Assembly: GCF_036323735.1 (NCBI RefSeq)
Contig: NC_086020.1
Span: 90,178,210-90,242,209 of the forward strand
Reading direction: 5' to 3'
Source: Rattus norvegicus
Lineage: Eukaryota > Chordata > Mammalia > Rodentia > Muridae
DNA: 64,000 nucleotides
Below the pieces are notes generated by a model that did not search any database, had not been told where the DNA came from, and worked only from the letters and a program-made list of their open reading frames with translations. Shown here piece by piece: positions 44,891-55,824 of the stretch; the first letter of the stretch is position 1; each line of letters opens with the position of its first letter. Both the position numbers and the translations under genes were made by a program.

Positions 44891-47268
44891 TTTTGCCATG
44901 ACTCATAGGACTAATAATCTGAAAGGTCTTGATGCCAGCAAATGTAGTCTAGGTTCATCTATATGTGTATGTTTGTATAAACTTCCTGCTTCCTGTTTGT
45001 ACACTAAATCTGTCTGTCTGGTCTGAGCAACTTGAGTATCTTTGAGGTGATGTAGATGCCCACCAATCTGGCTATTTTCTTGTGTGTGAGCATCACTGTT
45101 TTTCTTGTTTCTGCCTGATAGAGAGGAAGGGTAGGACTTGTACTTTCTGTGTCACAGGTCTTTTTAATGAATGGCACTTTCTGGGTGTTTCTTGTTTCTA
45201 CCAATGGAGAGGAAGGGTTACACTTGTATTTTTATGTGTTATATTTGTGTTTCTTATACAAGGTGACTTTGACAAGGTGACTTTGATGGACACATTAACA
45301 TGGGAAAGGCTTCCCCTACCAAATTCCACAGATCACAATGGCCCACCCTCAACACCAATGGGCCCCAGAAGGATTCTTTCACCTGAGATTGGTCCAAGGA
45401 ATGGAAAAAGCCATTTTAAAACCCACATTTGGCCACCCAGACCTTATATGGTGGTTTGGTGAGACCTCCTAGAGTACCCACCCTCTTGGCTCAAACCATT
45501 TATTGTCAACAACATTAGCAGGTTCCCTTTACCACACAATAGGTCAGGAATTTGGTTCCTGGCCCCACAGGAGAACACCCCACCCCGCAATAACCAAGAA
45601 GATATTGATGCCTGCTTTCCCCTGACTTGCCCAGACTGGGACTTTAACTCCACTGAAGGTAAGAGAAGACTCTTGGCTTACCATCAGGCTTTGCTGAAAT
45701 GTCTCAAAGTGACTGAAAGAGAGCTTACTAATGTGACATTAGAAAGAGAAAGAGAGAAAAGATAAAATAAAAGAACCTGAGGGATTACCTGTAGTGGTGG
45801 TGTTATGGTTTGTATATGCTCAGCCCAATGAGTAGCAATATTACAAGTGTGGCCCTGTTGGAGTAGGAGCAGCCTTGTTGGAGTAGGTGTGTCACTGTGA
45901 GTGTGGGCTTTAAGACTCTCATCCTAGTTGCCTAGAAGTCAATATTCTGATAGCAGCCTTCAGAAGAAGATGTAGAACTCTCAACTCCTCCTGCTCCATG
46001 CCTACCTTGATGCTGCTGTGCTCCCAGTTTGATGAAAATGGACTGAACCTCTGAACATGAAAGCCAGCCCCAATTAAATGTTGCCCTTTATAAGACTTGC
46101 CTTGGTCGTGGTGTCTGCTCAGGGTAGTAAAACCCTAACTAAGACAGATAGTGACAAGAGAGAAACAGATGAAAGGACAGAGGCAACAGTCTCATGCCCT
46201 GGCAATTATCCTGTTGGCAGCCACAGCCAAAACAGAGGTAGGAGAGCTCTGAAACCACTGGGTCCTAGAAACCAATGTGCTTACCCAGGCCTTGGTGCTA
46301 GGCCAATGGTCTAGATACTTGAACAAATTGCTTCTAGAGAAAAAGGTATATCAAAAGTGCCCTGCTTCAATAAAAGAAAAAAAAAGATATTCAGGGGTTC
46401 AGATCCCCTCTCCAAGCCCAGGATAAGCATAAAAATAAAGAGAAACGCATCAGCTTCCTTGTTGGTGTTACTAAAGTTAAACATTCTGTCTTGCTGAAAC
46501 TTAAAGATAGCGTCTTCATCAATTTATAAATGACTTCCTAGTGGCAGCAAAACCAAAACAAAGACCCAGGACCTCTTGCAGGTCTGAAAAATTTGGAAAA
46601 TGGAGTCTCTACTAAGAATGTTCTACTCTGCCAGACCCTAGACATGGGGAGCTTGGGGGGGTGCATACTCACTTGGAGTCTGGGCCCTTGCTTCACCGAG
46701 TAGTAGCCAACCTGTGAAATAAACTGGCCCCTGTTTACATGTTATTACAGTTCTGACCTCTTGGTTAAAGATGATGCCAAAGTGACTAATTACTAGTTTT
46801 TCCTCTTGAATGCCCTCAGGATAACTTTTCCATTACTCACCTCTCCTGCTGCCTGACCCAGACTTCGATGGGCCTCTACATGATGATCTCAAAGGGTTCA
46901 TAAACATATTTGGCTTAAACTTCGTGCTCTCTATAAAAACAGGTTCACCTCTGGGGCCCCACCAACTTTAGCCCGGAGATTGGGTCCTAGTCAAGAGACA
47001 CTGCCAGAGGTCACTAGAACCTTGCTAAAAAAGATCTGTATGCTACAGAGTTACAGTGTAGATCCATCACACATTTCTTTGTAGCTGAAGAGGACCCTGG
47101 CCAGCAGAAGGAAAATTTGGCCTCAAGACTCCCTCCTGTCTCTCACTGATCAGCCAGTAACCATGCCCCATGGACATTCCAAAGACATAGTCTTGTTACT
47201 AACTTTTCCTGAAGCTTCAGAAAGTTCCATAGTTGGGCCTTCTAACTCACCAGAGAAATAACGGAATG
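44891..47268 (+). pseudogene. ERV internal region, decayed gag/pol remnants
   Basis: No uninterrupted viral gene is present. The longest frame (45,082-45,462, 126 codons) lies in the leader/gag part and has no clear domain. Near 45,610-45,720 a stretch has capsid-like composition, and near 46,960-47,090 a stretch resembles the end of an integrase. Both are tentative. Stops and frameshifts are frequent, and large deletions must have occurred because about 2.4 kb remains, including a 346-bp LTR insertion. Confidence 0.55.
45801..46146 (+). mobile_element. MT-like MaLR solo LTR inserted in the ERV
   Basis: TGTTATGGTTTGTATATGCT through GGCTTTAAGACTCTCATCCT, AACTCTCAACTCCTCCTGC, AGCCAGCCCCAATTAAATG and GCCTTGGTCGTGGTGTCTGC to CCTAACTAAGACA is a complete rodent MaLR-type LTR with TG...CA ends. 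It is the better preserved of the two copies in this window. No matching target duplication was certain. Confidence 0.78.
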
Positions 47269-47750
47269 AAAGACCAAATCTTTTGAGTTCATACTTCACT
47301 TTAGAGAACTTAAATTCAGGTAAAGTAACAGGGCAATATGTAGCATTACCCCCCAACAAAACCTGGCCTGGCTTCAGTTTCTCCAGGTTAATCTCCCCCA
47401 ACAATCCAGTGTTTCTAGGTTAATTCTCAGAGAGTCTACCCCTGCCTAATGACCAATAATGAAGAGGGAAGCAGAAGTTAAGTCTATGGTTTAACTCCAA
47501 CAACAACCAATTATGTTGAAGGTCACCCAAATAAATGCTTGCCAGCCTAGAAATGTTCACTCCTTGCTTGCTGCTTTCTCTAAAGCCTTAATCCAATAGA
47601 TGTTGGGGCCTCCTCTCCAAGAAAACCTTCCTGCATGTTGGCTGTGGGCGGAGGGCTCTGAGCTAGCTCAAATAAAGGCCCTGGTGTGATTGCATCTGAT
47701 GAACTCCTGTCAGGCTTTTTGTGGTTCATTAACACTTCCTTTGCAGTACA
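47269..47750 (+). repeat. ERV 3' LTR
   Basis: It starts TGAAAGACC and ends GCAGTACA. AATAAA is at 47,671-47,676, and the following GTGTGATTGCATCTGATGAA matches the left LTR. A purine-rich sequence just upstream (GAGAAATAACGGAA) could be the degenerate polypurine tract. Confidence 0.82.
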
Positions 47751-47920
47751 CTTTTAAGCCTGAAATCCACAAATATCTGTGCCAAGTTATTTTACAAATT
47801 GGGATTTAGGAATAGAAGGCTTCTTTAGGAACCTGTCTTTGTTGTACATTTATTCTGTCCCCATTGATTGGGAGTATTCAACTGTGGCAGGGGACTTGCC
47901 TTGCCTAACATTCATGTCTT

Positions 47921-48392
47921 TTTATTATTATTATTATTGGATACTTTTTTTTACTTACATTTCAAATGTTGTCCCCTTTCCTGATTTCCTGTCCATAAAC
48001 CCTTTCCTCCTTCTATGAGAATGTTTCCCCACTCAACCACCCACACCTTCCAGCCTCCCTGCCCTGACATTCCCCTACACTGGGGCATCGAGCCTAGGCA
48101 GGATCAAGGGTTTCTCCTCTGTCTGGTGCCCAAAAAGACCATCCTCTGCTACATATGCAACTAGAGCCATGGGTCTGTCCATGTGTACTCTTTAGATGGT
48201 GGTTTAGTCCCTTGGAGCTCTGGTTGGTTGGTATTGTTGTTCTTATGGGATTGCAAACCTCTTCAGCTCCTTCAGTCCTTTCTCTAACTCCTCCATTGAG
48301 GTCCCCATTCTCAGTTCAATATTTGGCTATGAACATCTGTCTCTGTATTTGTCATGCTCTGGCAGAACCTCTCAAGAGACAGCTATATCTTA
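47921..48392 (-). mobile_element. Old L1 3' UTR, antisense
   Basis: A (TTA)n/T-rich left end is followed by ACTTACATTTCAAATGTTGT, CTGACATTCCCCTACACTGG and GAGCTCTGGTTGGTTGGTAT, and by TTCTCAGTTCAATATTTGGC. These are the reverse of the old L1 3' UTR motifs at 37,440-37,860. It is 5'-truncated and inactive. Confidence 0.85.
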
Positions 48393-50846
48393 ACTTGCAA
48401 ACCAGGATACCAGTTACCCATGTACAGGTCTCTGTCTGTCAAGTGGGATGTCATTTCCCAGGGAGGTCTTGAAACTTGATCCCTACTCAAAATGGAGGCC
48501 ATATTTCAAGTGGTTCCTTATTGGTGCATGTAGGTGTATCTTTTATGTTGTGATCCTTGCCAGGGGCAGGTTTTAAAGGGAAAACTTATAAAAGCTCATA
48601 CATAGGTACAGGGTGTGCTGCTGGGTGACTGTTTAAGTTTCAAGCTTACTGTGGCTAACTATACAGTGCAGTTCTATTGTGATTGGTTCTCTATTGTGAT
48701 TGGTTTCCAAGAACACTGAAGCACAGAGAATACGCAACCAGATATGTGAAAATTTCCTTGTAACACCATATTAGAGAGTTTACTTTTAACAGTCATTACA
48801 GCATATGAGGAAGTTTCCTTGTAACATTAGTAACAGCTTAAAATGGGTGGCTAGAAAGGCAACAATTTCCCAGATCTTAAAAGTGAATACTTCAACAAGG
48901 ACTAGCAAACATTTGAGAAAATTGCCTTTTGAAATACTGGGATAAATTAAGTTCTAAGAGCTTTCCTTTTATATTATGAAGACTTCCCTCATATCACTTT
49001 TTTTTAACAAATGTTTGCTCTCCTTGATTATGAGTTTTTTTTTTAAACAAAACCCCGAATGTTCAATTCACCAAATGAAGACTCAGGAACCAGATATTGT
49101 GGTGAAAGCCTGTTAGCTCAGAGAGGCAGAGAAGCACCCAGCTGATCTTCCTGCTCCACCAATGTCCCTGAAAGTAAAAGTTCCTTTACCTTCTCTGTCT
49201 TAAATACCCTTGGACAGCTAATCCTTGTTTCCTTCCTATTGCTTTGACTGGGCTATTCTTCTCTGGGGAAACAGCATAGCCTCTCAGTGAAATAATCACA
49301 CTTCTCTGGGAACTTAGTAGAAATTAGACTACAAGAAAAAAAAAAGGTTTTGTTATGTTGCACTGGTCATCCTGAATGAGTATGTAGGAACTGAGATTTC
49401 TATCAGATATTAGTAGATATTACATATCTATATTCACTTTATCAGCTTACTATAACAGGCAAAATTGGTAAGAATCTCATTTATATCTGATTCAAAAATA
49501 TGTGTTGCCTGAATGAATCAAATTAGTTATATTGATAATTTTCAGTCAATATTCTGATTTCTTAAAAGTTTATGCAGCAATTTCAAATCATTTAGAACTC
49601 ATTTGATAGTGTTGCTTAATATTTAAATACATATTTTAAGATTGATATTCTAAAGGAATATTAAAGATTGCATAGAAAGTAAATTTATAAATATATTATG
49701 GTAATACATTTATCAAAATGTCACTCATAGGAAAAATATACATTATGGATATAAGGATATATATTTTGTATATATGAACAAAATCTTTTAAGATACAAGT
49801 AATCACAATACTCCCATATGGCAATACCACTGATGAAAGATAATACACAAACTAGAGAAAGGGTTTACTTAAAAAATTTGTATTCTTTCTAAATTTCATT
49901 AAATACTTATTATTTACACATCGTTTCTTCCCCAATTCTCAAAAGAGAAAACAAAAATCTTCTCATTTGACTTTTAAAACCCAAACATATATTATTGCAG
50001 TCTAATATCAATTATGTTTAAATAATAATAGACATTTTGAAAAAAAATCATTTCACTAATCCAGTGAAATTACACACACATACATGTGCACACACATATT
50101 GTGTTATTTGTTTCTTCTAATTACATGTTGTATTGCTCCTAAAATGAGTTATCTCTGTACATAAGGTTTGCACCTTGAGCTTGTCAGTGCTTTAACTGAC
50201 TCTAAATGAAATTGAGAATGTCAATGCAAAAAGCATTCTCACCTCAAAGGGAATAGTCAGTTTGTCCTGAAGCCAAATTTGAATAATCATAGCTGGAAAC
50301 AAGTGTGCAAATCAACTCACATACAGTGTTCAAGTACAGAACATTATTGTAACAGAACAAAGAAAAGTTACAAATGAAGACACTTTAAAAACACAAGAGT
50401 AGAAACGTTCAATGGAAAGTTAAATCAGGAGCAGGATTCTCAATTGTATGTCTCTGATGCTCTTTGATATCATTTTTAACTCTTGGTGTAGAATAGGATT
50501 TTGTTAAGTTTATATATTCCAAAGGTTATGTTTGCTTGTTTGTTTTTTCTGTTTGTTTTTTTCTATTTGTTTATTGGGATGTTAGGTCTGGTACAGATGG
50601 CAGCAAGGGGTGGCTCCTTTCGGTAGTTAAAGATACACCCCCCCACCCCAAATAGAATTAGACTTTCTGGTGGGCAACATTCCAATTTCGCCATAATAAC
50701 TGAAGTTTTAGAAGTCAATAGCCCTAGGCAGACACCGTCCTTTCAGAGGTTTTTACTTACAAGAGATACTTTACTACATGTAAGACTCAATGTTCTTAGG
50801 CCCTTTAGAAGTACTTTATTCTAACACAGTACATCCATATAGAATT
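48393..50846. other. Mostly unassigned sequence
   Basis: A block at about 49,075-49,265 (GACTCAGGAACCAGATATTG onward) has repeat-like character, but I could not name it. The rest is AT-rich without diagnostic features. A C-rich run lies at 50,638-50,650. Confidence 0.35.
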
Positions 50847-51019
50847 CAGAATTGCTATTATCGGGCTGGAGAGATGGCTCAGCGGTTAAGAGCACTGTCT
50901 GCTCTTCCTGAGGTCTTGAGTTCAATTCCCAGCAACCACATGGTGGCTCACAACCATCTGTAATGGGATCCGATGCCCTCTTCTGGTGTGTCTGAAGACA
51001 GCTACAGAATTGCTATTAT
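50847..51019 (+). repeat. B2 SINE without tail, flanked by a perfect 15-bp target-site duplication
   Basis: GGGCTGGAGAGATGGCTCAG starts the tRNA-like head. An RNA polymerase III A box (TGGCTCAGCGG) and a B-box-like GAGTTCAATTCCC are visible, followed by the B2 body to GACAGCTACAG at about 51,007. The AT-rich tail and A run of normal B2 are absent. CAGAATTGCTATTAT occurs at 50,847-50,861 and 51,005-51,019. The last bases of the SINE (CAG) overlap the start of the right duplication. It is little diverged, so it is fairly young. Confidence 0.92.
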
Positions 51020-52164
51020 TTATCTTTGGCCACTCAAAACTGTGGGATGACTGAATTAGTTAAAAGATGGATGAAACATTCACAACTGGCTTCTCAATAG
51101 TCATTGTATTCATTTCTTTGTACCATGAAGTCTTTAAAATATTAATTATATATAATGCTTCAGTAAATACTTAACTGACACAATGGGGATGTTTTATCTT
51201 GCTTGGTAAACTTCTCCATGTTTATAAAGAACAAATATATAATCAAAAGACTGAGAACAATTCCTGGTTGATAGCAACAATCCTCCTCTAATAACAAATA
51301 CTGTCAGAAAATGGATTATTTACCATTCATGTTTTAGGGCCATTATGATAACAGATAGCTGCTTTCTCAATTAACTGGTGTGGTGGAAAGAATTAAGGCA
51401 AAAATACTTTTCAACTGAGAAAATTCTTTCAGAAAAGTTTTTCAGAAAGAAGGTGTCTTAAATACACAGTAAATCTGAGTGTGATGTGCGTCATGGATGT
51501 AGTTTGATGTTCCAATGGCAGTGGTGGAATCTTAGGATACATAGGTGACCCCATTATGCACAACTTCTTGTGATACATATGTCCTCAAGAAAAATAGAAA
51601 GACCATTTACAGCTAGATCAGCCTACAACTGGGTCACCAATTATTCTAATTAATTTTAACTTGAATAAAAAGAAATCTGTCTCAATCTTTATGGTAATTT
51701 TGTAACTTGAAGGAAGGTTCTGACTGGGTTTAAGCAGGATCCCATTCTGGTCCTTCTTTCAAAATGAAGATACAGGTGTTATTTTTTTCTTTGATACATG
51801 CCTTTCTAATATATGGCTCTCAGGATCTTGTAAAACCCACACCTGGTTGTAAAGCTGACAAGGGCTCTATGTGTTTCAAAGGCATGTCTATACATTCCAA
51901 AGGGAAGAAAGAGTACTTAAGCTTTCTAAAGTAAAGTCCCAAGTATAAGAGAAAAAACTCTTCCTTTCCTTCAATAGGGGCCTGGGTCTTGTCTTGGTCA
52001 TCTTAAGGGCATTATTGTGTTTTTTACTGGTAACAATTTCGCAGTTTATTTTGCTCTCCATTTGCTCCTAACCAGAGCTCTAAAGGACTGGCTGGGGATT
52101 GAAGCAGAAAGAAGAGAAAACAAAGAACAGTTCCAAAGGAACCCCTTGCTGTGCCTGAATTAAA
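51020..52164. other. No recognised gene or repeat
   Basis: AT-rich unique-looking sequence without diagnostic features. Confidence 0.4.
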
Positions 52165-52174
52165 GTGTGTGTGT

Positions 52175-52218
<44 letters not shown>

Positions 52219-52226
52219 TTGTGTGT
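52165..52226 (+). repeat. (GT)n microsatellite
   Basis: About 60 bases of GT with single interruptions (TATG, ATTT). Probably polymorphic. Confidence 0.95.
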
Positions 52227-53889
52227 TGATTTTTTCATCTTACTCACATTTGCTCCTACACATTTTACTTGTACTTGCACTTGTCATATGCAGTTTTCTT
52301 TCAGAATGATCATGCTGAGAGGAGTAAGGTCAGACCATATTGAAAGCATCATTCTGCACAAGAATTTCTCATTCTCTGTCTATTGCCTTCTCATCATCAC
52401 ACCAGGATAGAATTAGAGTGCTTGGTAGCTCAAAACCTAAAAGTCTGTGGAGTGTAGGCAATTTTTTCCCTATCATACAGCTGAAAATTAGAATACATTC
52501 ACTTAAAGTAAGAACATGCATGTGTAGAAACACATTATATACCTTTAGGAAATAATGGTTGAAAACTTTCACAACACAAAGGTCTCTGGTTTGTTTGTTT
52601 GCTTGTTTGTTGGATTGTTGTTGCTACTTTGTTTTCAAGAGAGCTATTGGTGTCTACAGACAAGCAGCTGGTTACTCTGTCTGCAGTACCTACATAAAAG
52701 GAATTTAGAATGTGTTAGCATGGAGAATAGTGGAAAATCAGTAAAAAAAAGTTTAAATCATAGGTTTAAGCTCAGGTGATGGGAGGAAGAAAAATACTTG
52801 AAGCATCACAGAAAATAAGGTGAGAAAAGCATGATACATACACCAGGTACATAGTATTGACTTCTAAATGGAGAGGCATATCTTTAAGCAATTATGTATA
52901 TCTATATACATAATTTTGATGGTTTCTGACCTAATAACAAAATGAGACTAAGGAATGTATTTCTTTTCTTATTTAAAAAACATTTTAAAAAATTTCCTTC
53001 AAAAAATTTTTATGTGCTTTGGTCATGTTAACTTACTACCTGGGGACTCTTACTTCAGTTCTATCTCTTCCAACTTAGTGTTCTTTTTTTTAAGTTTTTA
53101 AGTGGTATTACCTAAATATTCTTGGATGTCAAAATATTAGGAGCTGTATTCTTAAGAGAAAACTGTCTTTCCTTCTCCCAGTGCCAGTAGCATTGTGGAT
53201 AGGCTTGGGACATCATGTCTGATTTCTCTCTATTTAAAGGATTCCTGGTTACATAGTCAGAGATAAGTGATATGGTGAAGGTGTGGGTCAAGAGAGTTAA
53301 GACATGTGTTAATTGTATTAAAAATATAGTAGAATTTGTACAATCACAAAAAATATGGTTTTACACTTGAGAAAACTGTGTTTAACACCACCCTTCACTT
53401 GCCCACCCCCACACAAACCACACAAGTCAAAAGGAAAAAGAAATAGGTTATTCTGGAGCCCAGCATGAGTAACCCAGACCAAGGTCCTGTGTTCCATGTT
53501 GAAACATGAAAACAGTTTCCTAGAGTTTTTGTTGATTGTTTTTATTTTTCTTTGTTTTTTCTTTTTGTTTGAATGTTTTGCTTTTTGTCACAGAACAGAC
53601 AAACTTATATGTATGGAAACTTTAATCCAACAACATGGCTACCCTGGAAAAGGATCACATCCAAATATCTAGGTCTGTGTGATTCATCTTTGATACAGAC
53701 ATGTTCTTAGTATGCATCTTTAATCCCAAATAATGTATGTAAAGTTTTTAGAAGAAAAGCGATACTTGAAAGTGACTTCTAATTGAAAGACTGACAAAGT
53801 AATGAATCAGAGAAAGATTTGACAGAATGAGTCATAAATAGTATATTCCCAACGCTCATGAGGAGAGACAGGAAGAAGAGGAACTTAAG
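52227..53889. other. No recognised gene
   Basis: TTTG and T-rich simple patches occur near 52,590-52,615 and 53,530-53,580. Bases 53,590-53,860 read somewhat like a rodent LTR-type repeat, but I could not assign a family. No supported reading frame. Confidence 0.35.
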
Positions 53890-53904
53890 AGAGGAAAGAA
53901 GAGA

Positions 53905-54611
53905 GACCCCGTGAGAGAGAGAGACCCAACTGCCTGGTCAGGTGGGCACTCCTGAGGCTGCAGAGCGGAAGAGACCACCAACACTGCTCACCCCTGCCCA
54001 CATCCCTGGCCCAAGAGGAAACTGTATAAGGCCTCTGGGCTCCCGTGGGGGAGGGCCCAGGAGCGGCAGGACCCCTGCCTGAGACACCGCTGAAACCTGA
54101 AGGAAATAGACCTGATAAACAGTTCTCTGCACCCAAATCCCGTGGGAGGGAGAGCTAAACCTTCAGAGAGGCAGACAAGCCTGGGAAACCAGAAGAGACT
54201 GCTCTCTGCACACACATCTCGGACGCCAGAGGAAAAAGCCAAAGACCATCTGGAACCCTGGTGCACTGAAGCTCCAAGAAGGGGCGGCACAGGTCTTCCT
54301 GGTTGCTGCCGCTGCAGAGAGCCCGTGGGCAGCACCCCACGAGCGAACTTGAGCCTTGGGACCACAGGTAAGACCAAATTTTCTGCTGCAAGAAAGCTGC
54401 CTGTTGAACTCAAGACACAGGCCCACAGGAACAGCTGAAGACCTGTAGAGAGGAAAAACTACACGCCCGAAAGCAGAACACTCTGTCCCCATAACTGACT
54501 GAAAGAGAGGAAAACAGGTCTACAGCACTCCTGACACACAGGCTTATAGGACAGTCTAGGCACTGTCAGAAATAGCAGAACAAAGAACAAAGGAACACTA
54601 GAGATAATCTG
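53905..54611 (+). promoter_or_regulatory. L1 5' UTR with a single monomer
   Basis: The GC-rich sequence from 53,905 aligns with the second, ORF1-proximal monomer at 30,667 and the tether. The upstream, complete monomer found in the other element is missing. This is consistent with reverse transcription ending at, or transcription starting from, a monomer boundary. Confidence 0.88.
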
Positions 54612-55799
54612 ATGGCGAGAGGCAAGCGCAGGAACCCAAGCAACAGAAACCAAGACTACATGGCACCATTGGAGCCCAATTCTCCCACCAAAACAAACAT
54701 GGAATATCTAAACACACCAGAAAAGCAAGATCTAGTTTCAAAATCATTTTTGATCATGATGCTGGAGGACTTCAAGAAAGACGTGAAGAACTCCCTTAGA
54801 GAACAAGTAGAAGCCTACAGAGAGAAATCGCAAAAATGCCTGAAAGAATTCCAGGAAAACATAAATAAACAAGTAGAAGCCCATAGAGAGGAGACACAAA
54901 AATCCCTGAAAGAATTCCAGGAAAACATAAATAAACAAGTAGAAGCCCATAGAGAGGAGACACAAAAATCCCTGAAAGAATTCCAGGAAAACACAATCAA
55001 ACAGTTGAAGGAATTAAAAATGGAAATAGAAGCAATCAAGAAAGAACACATGGAAACAACCCTGGATATAGAAAACCAAAAGAAGAGACAAGGAGCTGTA
55101 GATACAAGCTTCACCAACAGAATACAAGAGATGGAAGAGAGAATCTCAGGAGCAGAAGATTCCATAGAAATCATTGACTCAACTGTCAAAGATAATGTAA
55201 AGTGGAAAAAGCTACTGGTCCAAAACATACAGGAAATCCAGGACTCAATGAGAAGATCAAACCTAAGGATAATAGGTATAGAAGAGAGTGAAGACTCCAA
55301 GCTCAAAGGACCAGTAAATATCTTCAACAAAATCATAGAAGAAAACTTCCCTAACCTAAAAAAAGAGATACCCATTGACATACAAGAAGCCTACAGAACT
55401 CCAAATAGATTGGACCAGAAAAGAAACACCTCCCGTCACATAATTGTCAAAACACCAAATGCACAAAATAAAGAAAGAATATTAAAAGCAGTAAGGGAAA
55501 ATGGTCAAGTAACATATAAAGGCATACCTATCAGAATCACACCAGACTTCTCGCCAGAAACTATGAAGGCCAGAAGATCCTGGACTGATGTCATACAGAC
55601 CCTAAGAGAACACAAATGCCAGCCCAGGTTACTGTATCCAGCAAAACTCTCAATTAACATTGATGGAGAAACCAAGATATTCCATGACAAAACCAAATTT
55701 ATACAATATCTTTCTACAAATTCAGCACTACAAAGGATAATAAATGGTAAAGCCCAACATAAGGAGGCAAGCTATACCCTAGAAGAAGCAAGAAACTAA
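54612..55799 (+). CDS. LINE-1 ORF1 protein with expanded coiled coil, open, 395 aa
   Basis: The start MARGKRRNPSNRNQDY and the C-terminal half match the ORF1 at 31,367 almost residue for residue, including RRSNLRIIGIEE (RRM) and the ITPDFSPETMKARRSW region. The length difference of 38 residues lies in the coiled coil: three tandem 66-bp units (54,805-55,002) encode 22-residue repeats ending in KEFQEN, where the other copy has one. Units 2 and 3 are nearly identical. The frame is intact, so the protein could be made, but the linked ORF2 is dead. Rodent ORF1 is known for length polymorphism in this region. Confidence 0.94.
   Translation: MARGKRRNPSNRNQDYMAPLEPNSPTKTNMEYLNTPEKQDLVSKSFLIMMLEDFKKDVKNSLREQVEAYREKSQKCLKEFQENINKQVEAHREETQKSLKEFQENINKQVEAHREETQKSLKEFQENTIKQLKELKMEIEAIKKEHMETTLDIENQKKRQGAVDTSFTNRIQEMEERISGAEDSIEIIDSTVKDNVKWKKLLVQNIQEIQDSMRRSNLRIIGIEESEDSKLKGPVNIFNKIIEENFPNLKKEIPIDIQEAYRTPNRLDQKRNTSRHIIVKTPNAQNKERILKAVRENGQVTYKGIPIRITPDFSPETMKARRSWTDVIQTLREHKCQPRLLYPAKLSINIDGETKIFHDKTKFIQYLSTNSALQRIINGKAQHKEASYTLEEARN
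54805..55002 (+). repeat. Three tandem 66-bp units in ORF1
   Basis: The units are at 54,805-54,870, 54,871-54,936 and 54,937-55,002. Each is in frame (22 codons, about three heptads), so each unit lengthens the coiled coil without changing its register by more than one residue. The second and third differ only near the end. Confidence 0.92.
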
Positions 55800-55824
55800 T
55801 CGTCTTGGCAACAAAACAAAGAGA

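Larger units (their letters stand above)
44335..47750 (+). mobile_element. Decayed endogenous retrovirus (class I-like) with two LTRs
   Basis: Two related LTRs flank about 2.4 kb of internal sequence. A primer-binding-site-like sequence starts three bases after the left LTR. The interior is short for a provirus and lacks any long frame; weak capsid-like and integrase-end-like traces appear near 45,600-45,720 and 46,910-47,090. An MT-like LTR inserted at 45,801. Flanking four bases (CCTT and CTTT) are only an imperfect duplication. The two LTRs differ by many substitutions and indels, so the insertion is old. No functional viral protein can be made. Confidence 0.8.

Noticed and set aside
45082..45462. 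126-codon frame inside the ERV as a host gene
   Set aside because: It lies between the primer site and capsid-like remnants of a decayed provirus and has no recognised domain.
50863..50935. tRNA gene at the tRNA-like head of the B2 SINE
   Set aside because: The A and B boxes belong to B2. No complete cloverleaf or CCA-proximal acceptor pairing is present.
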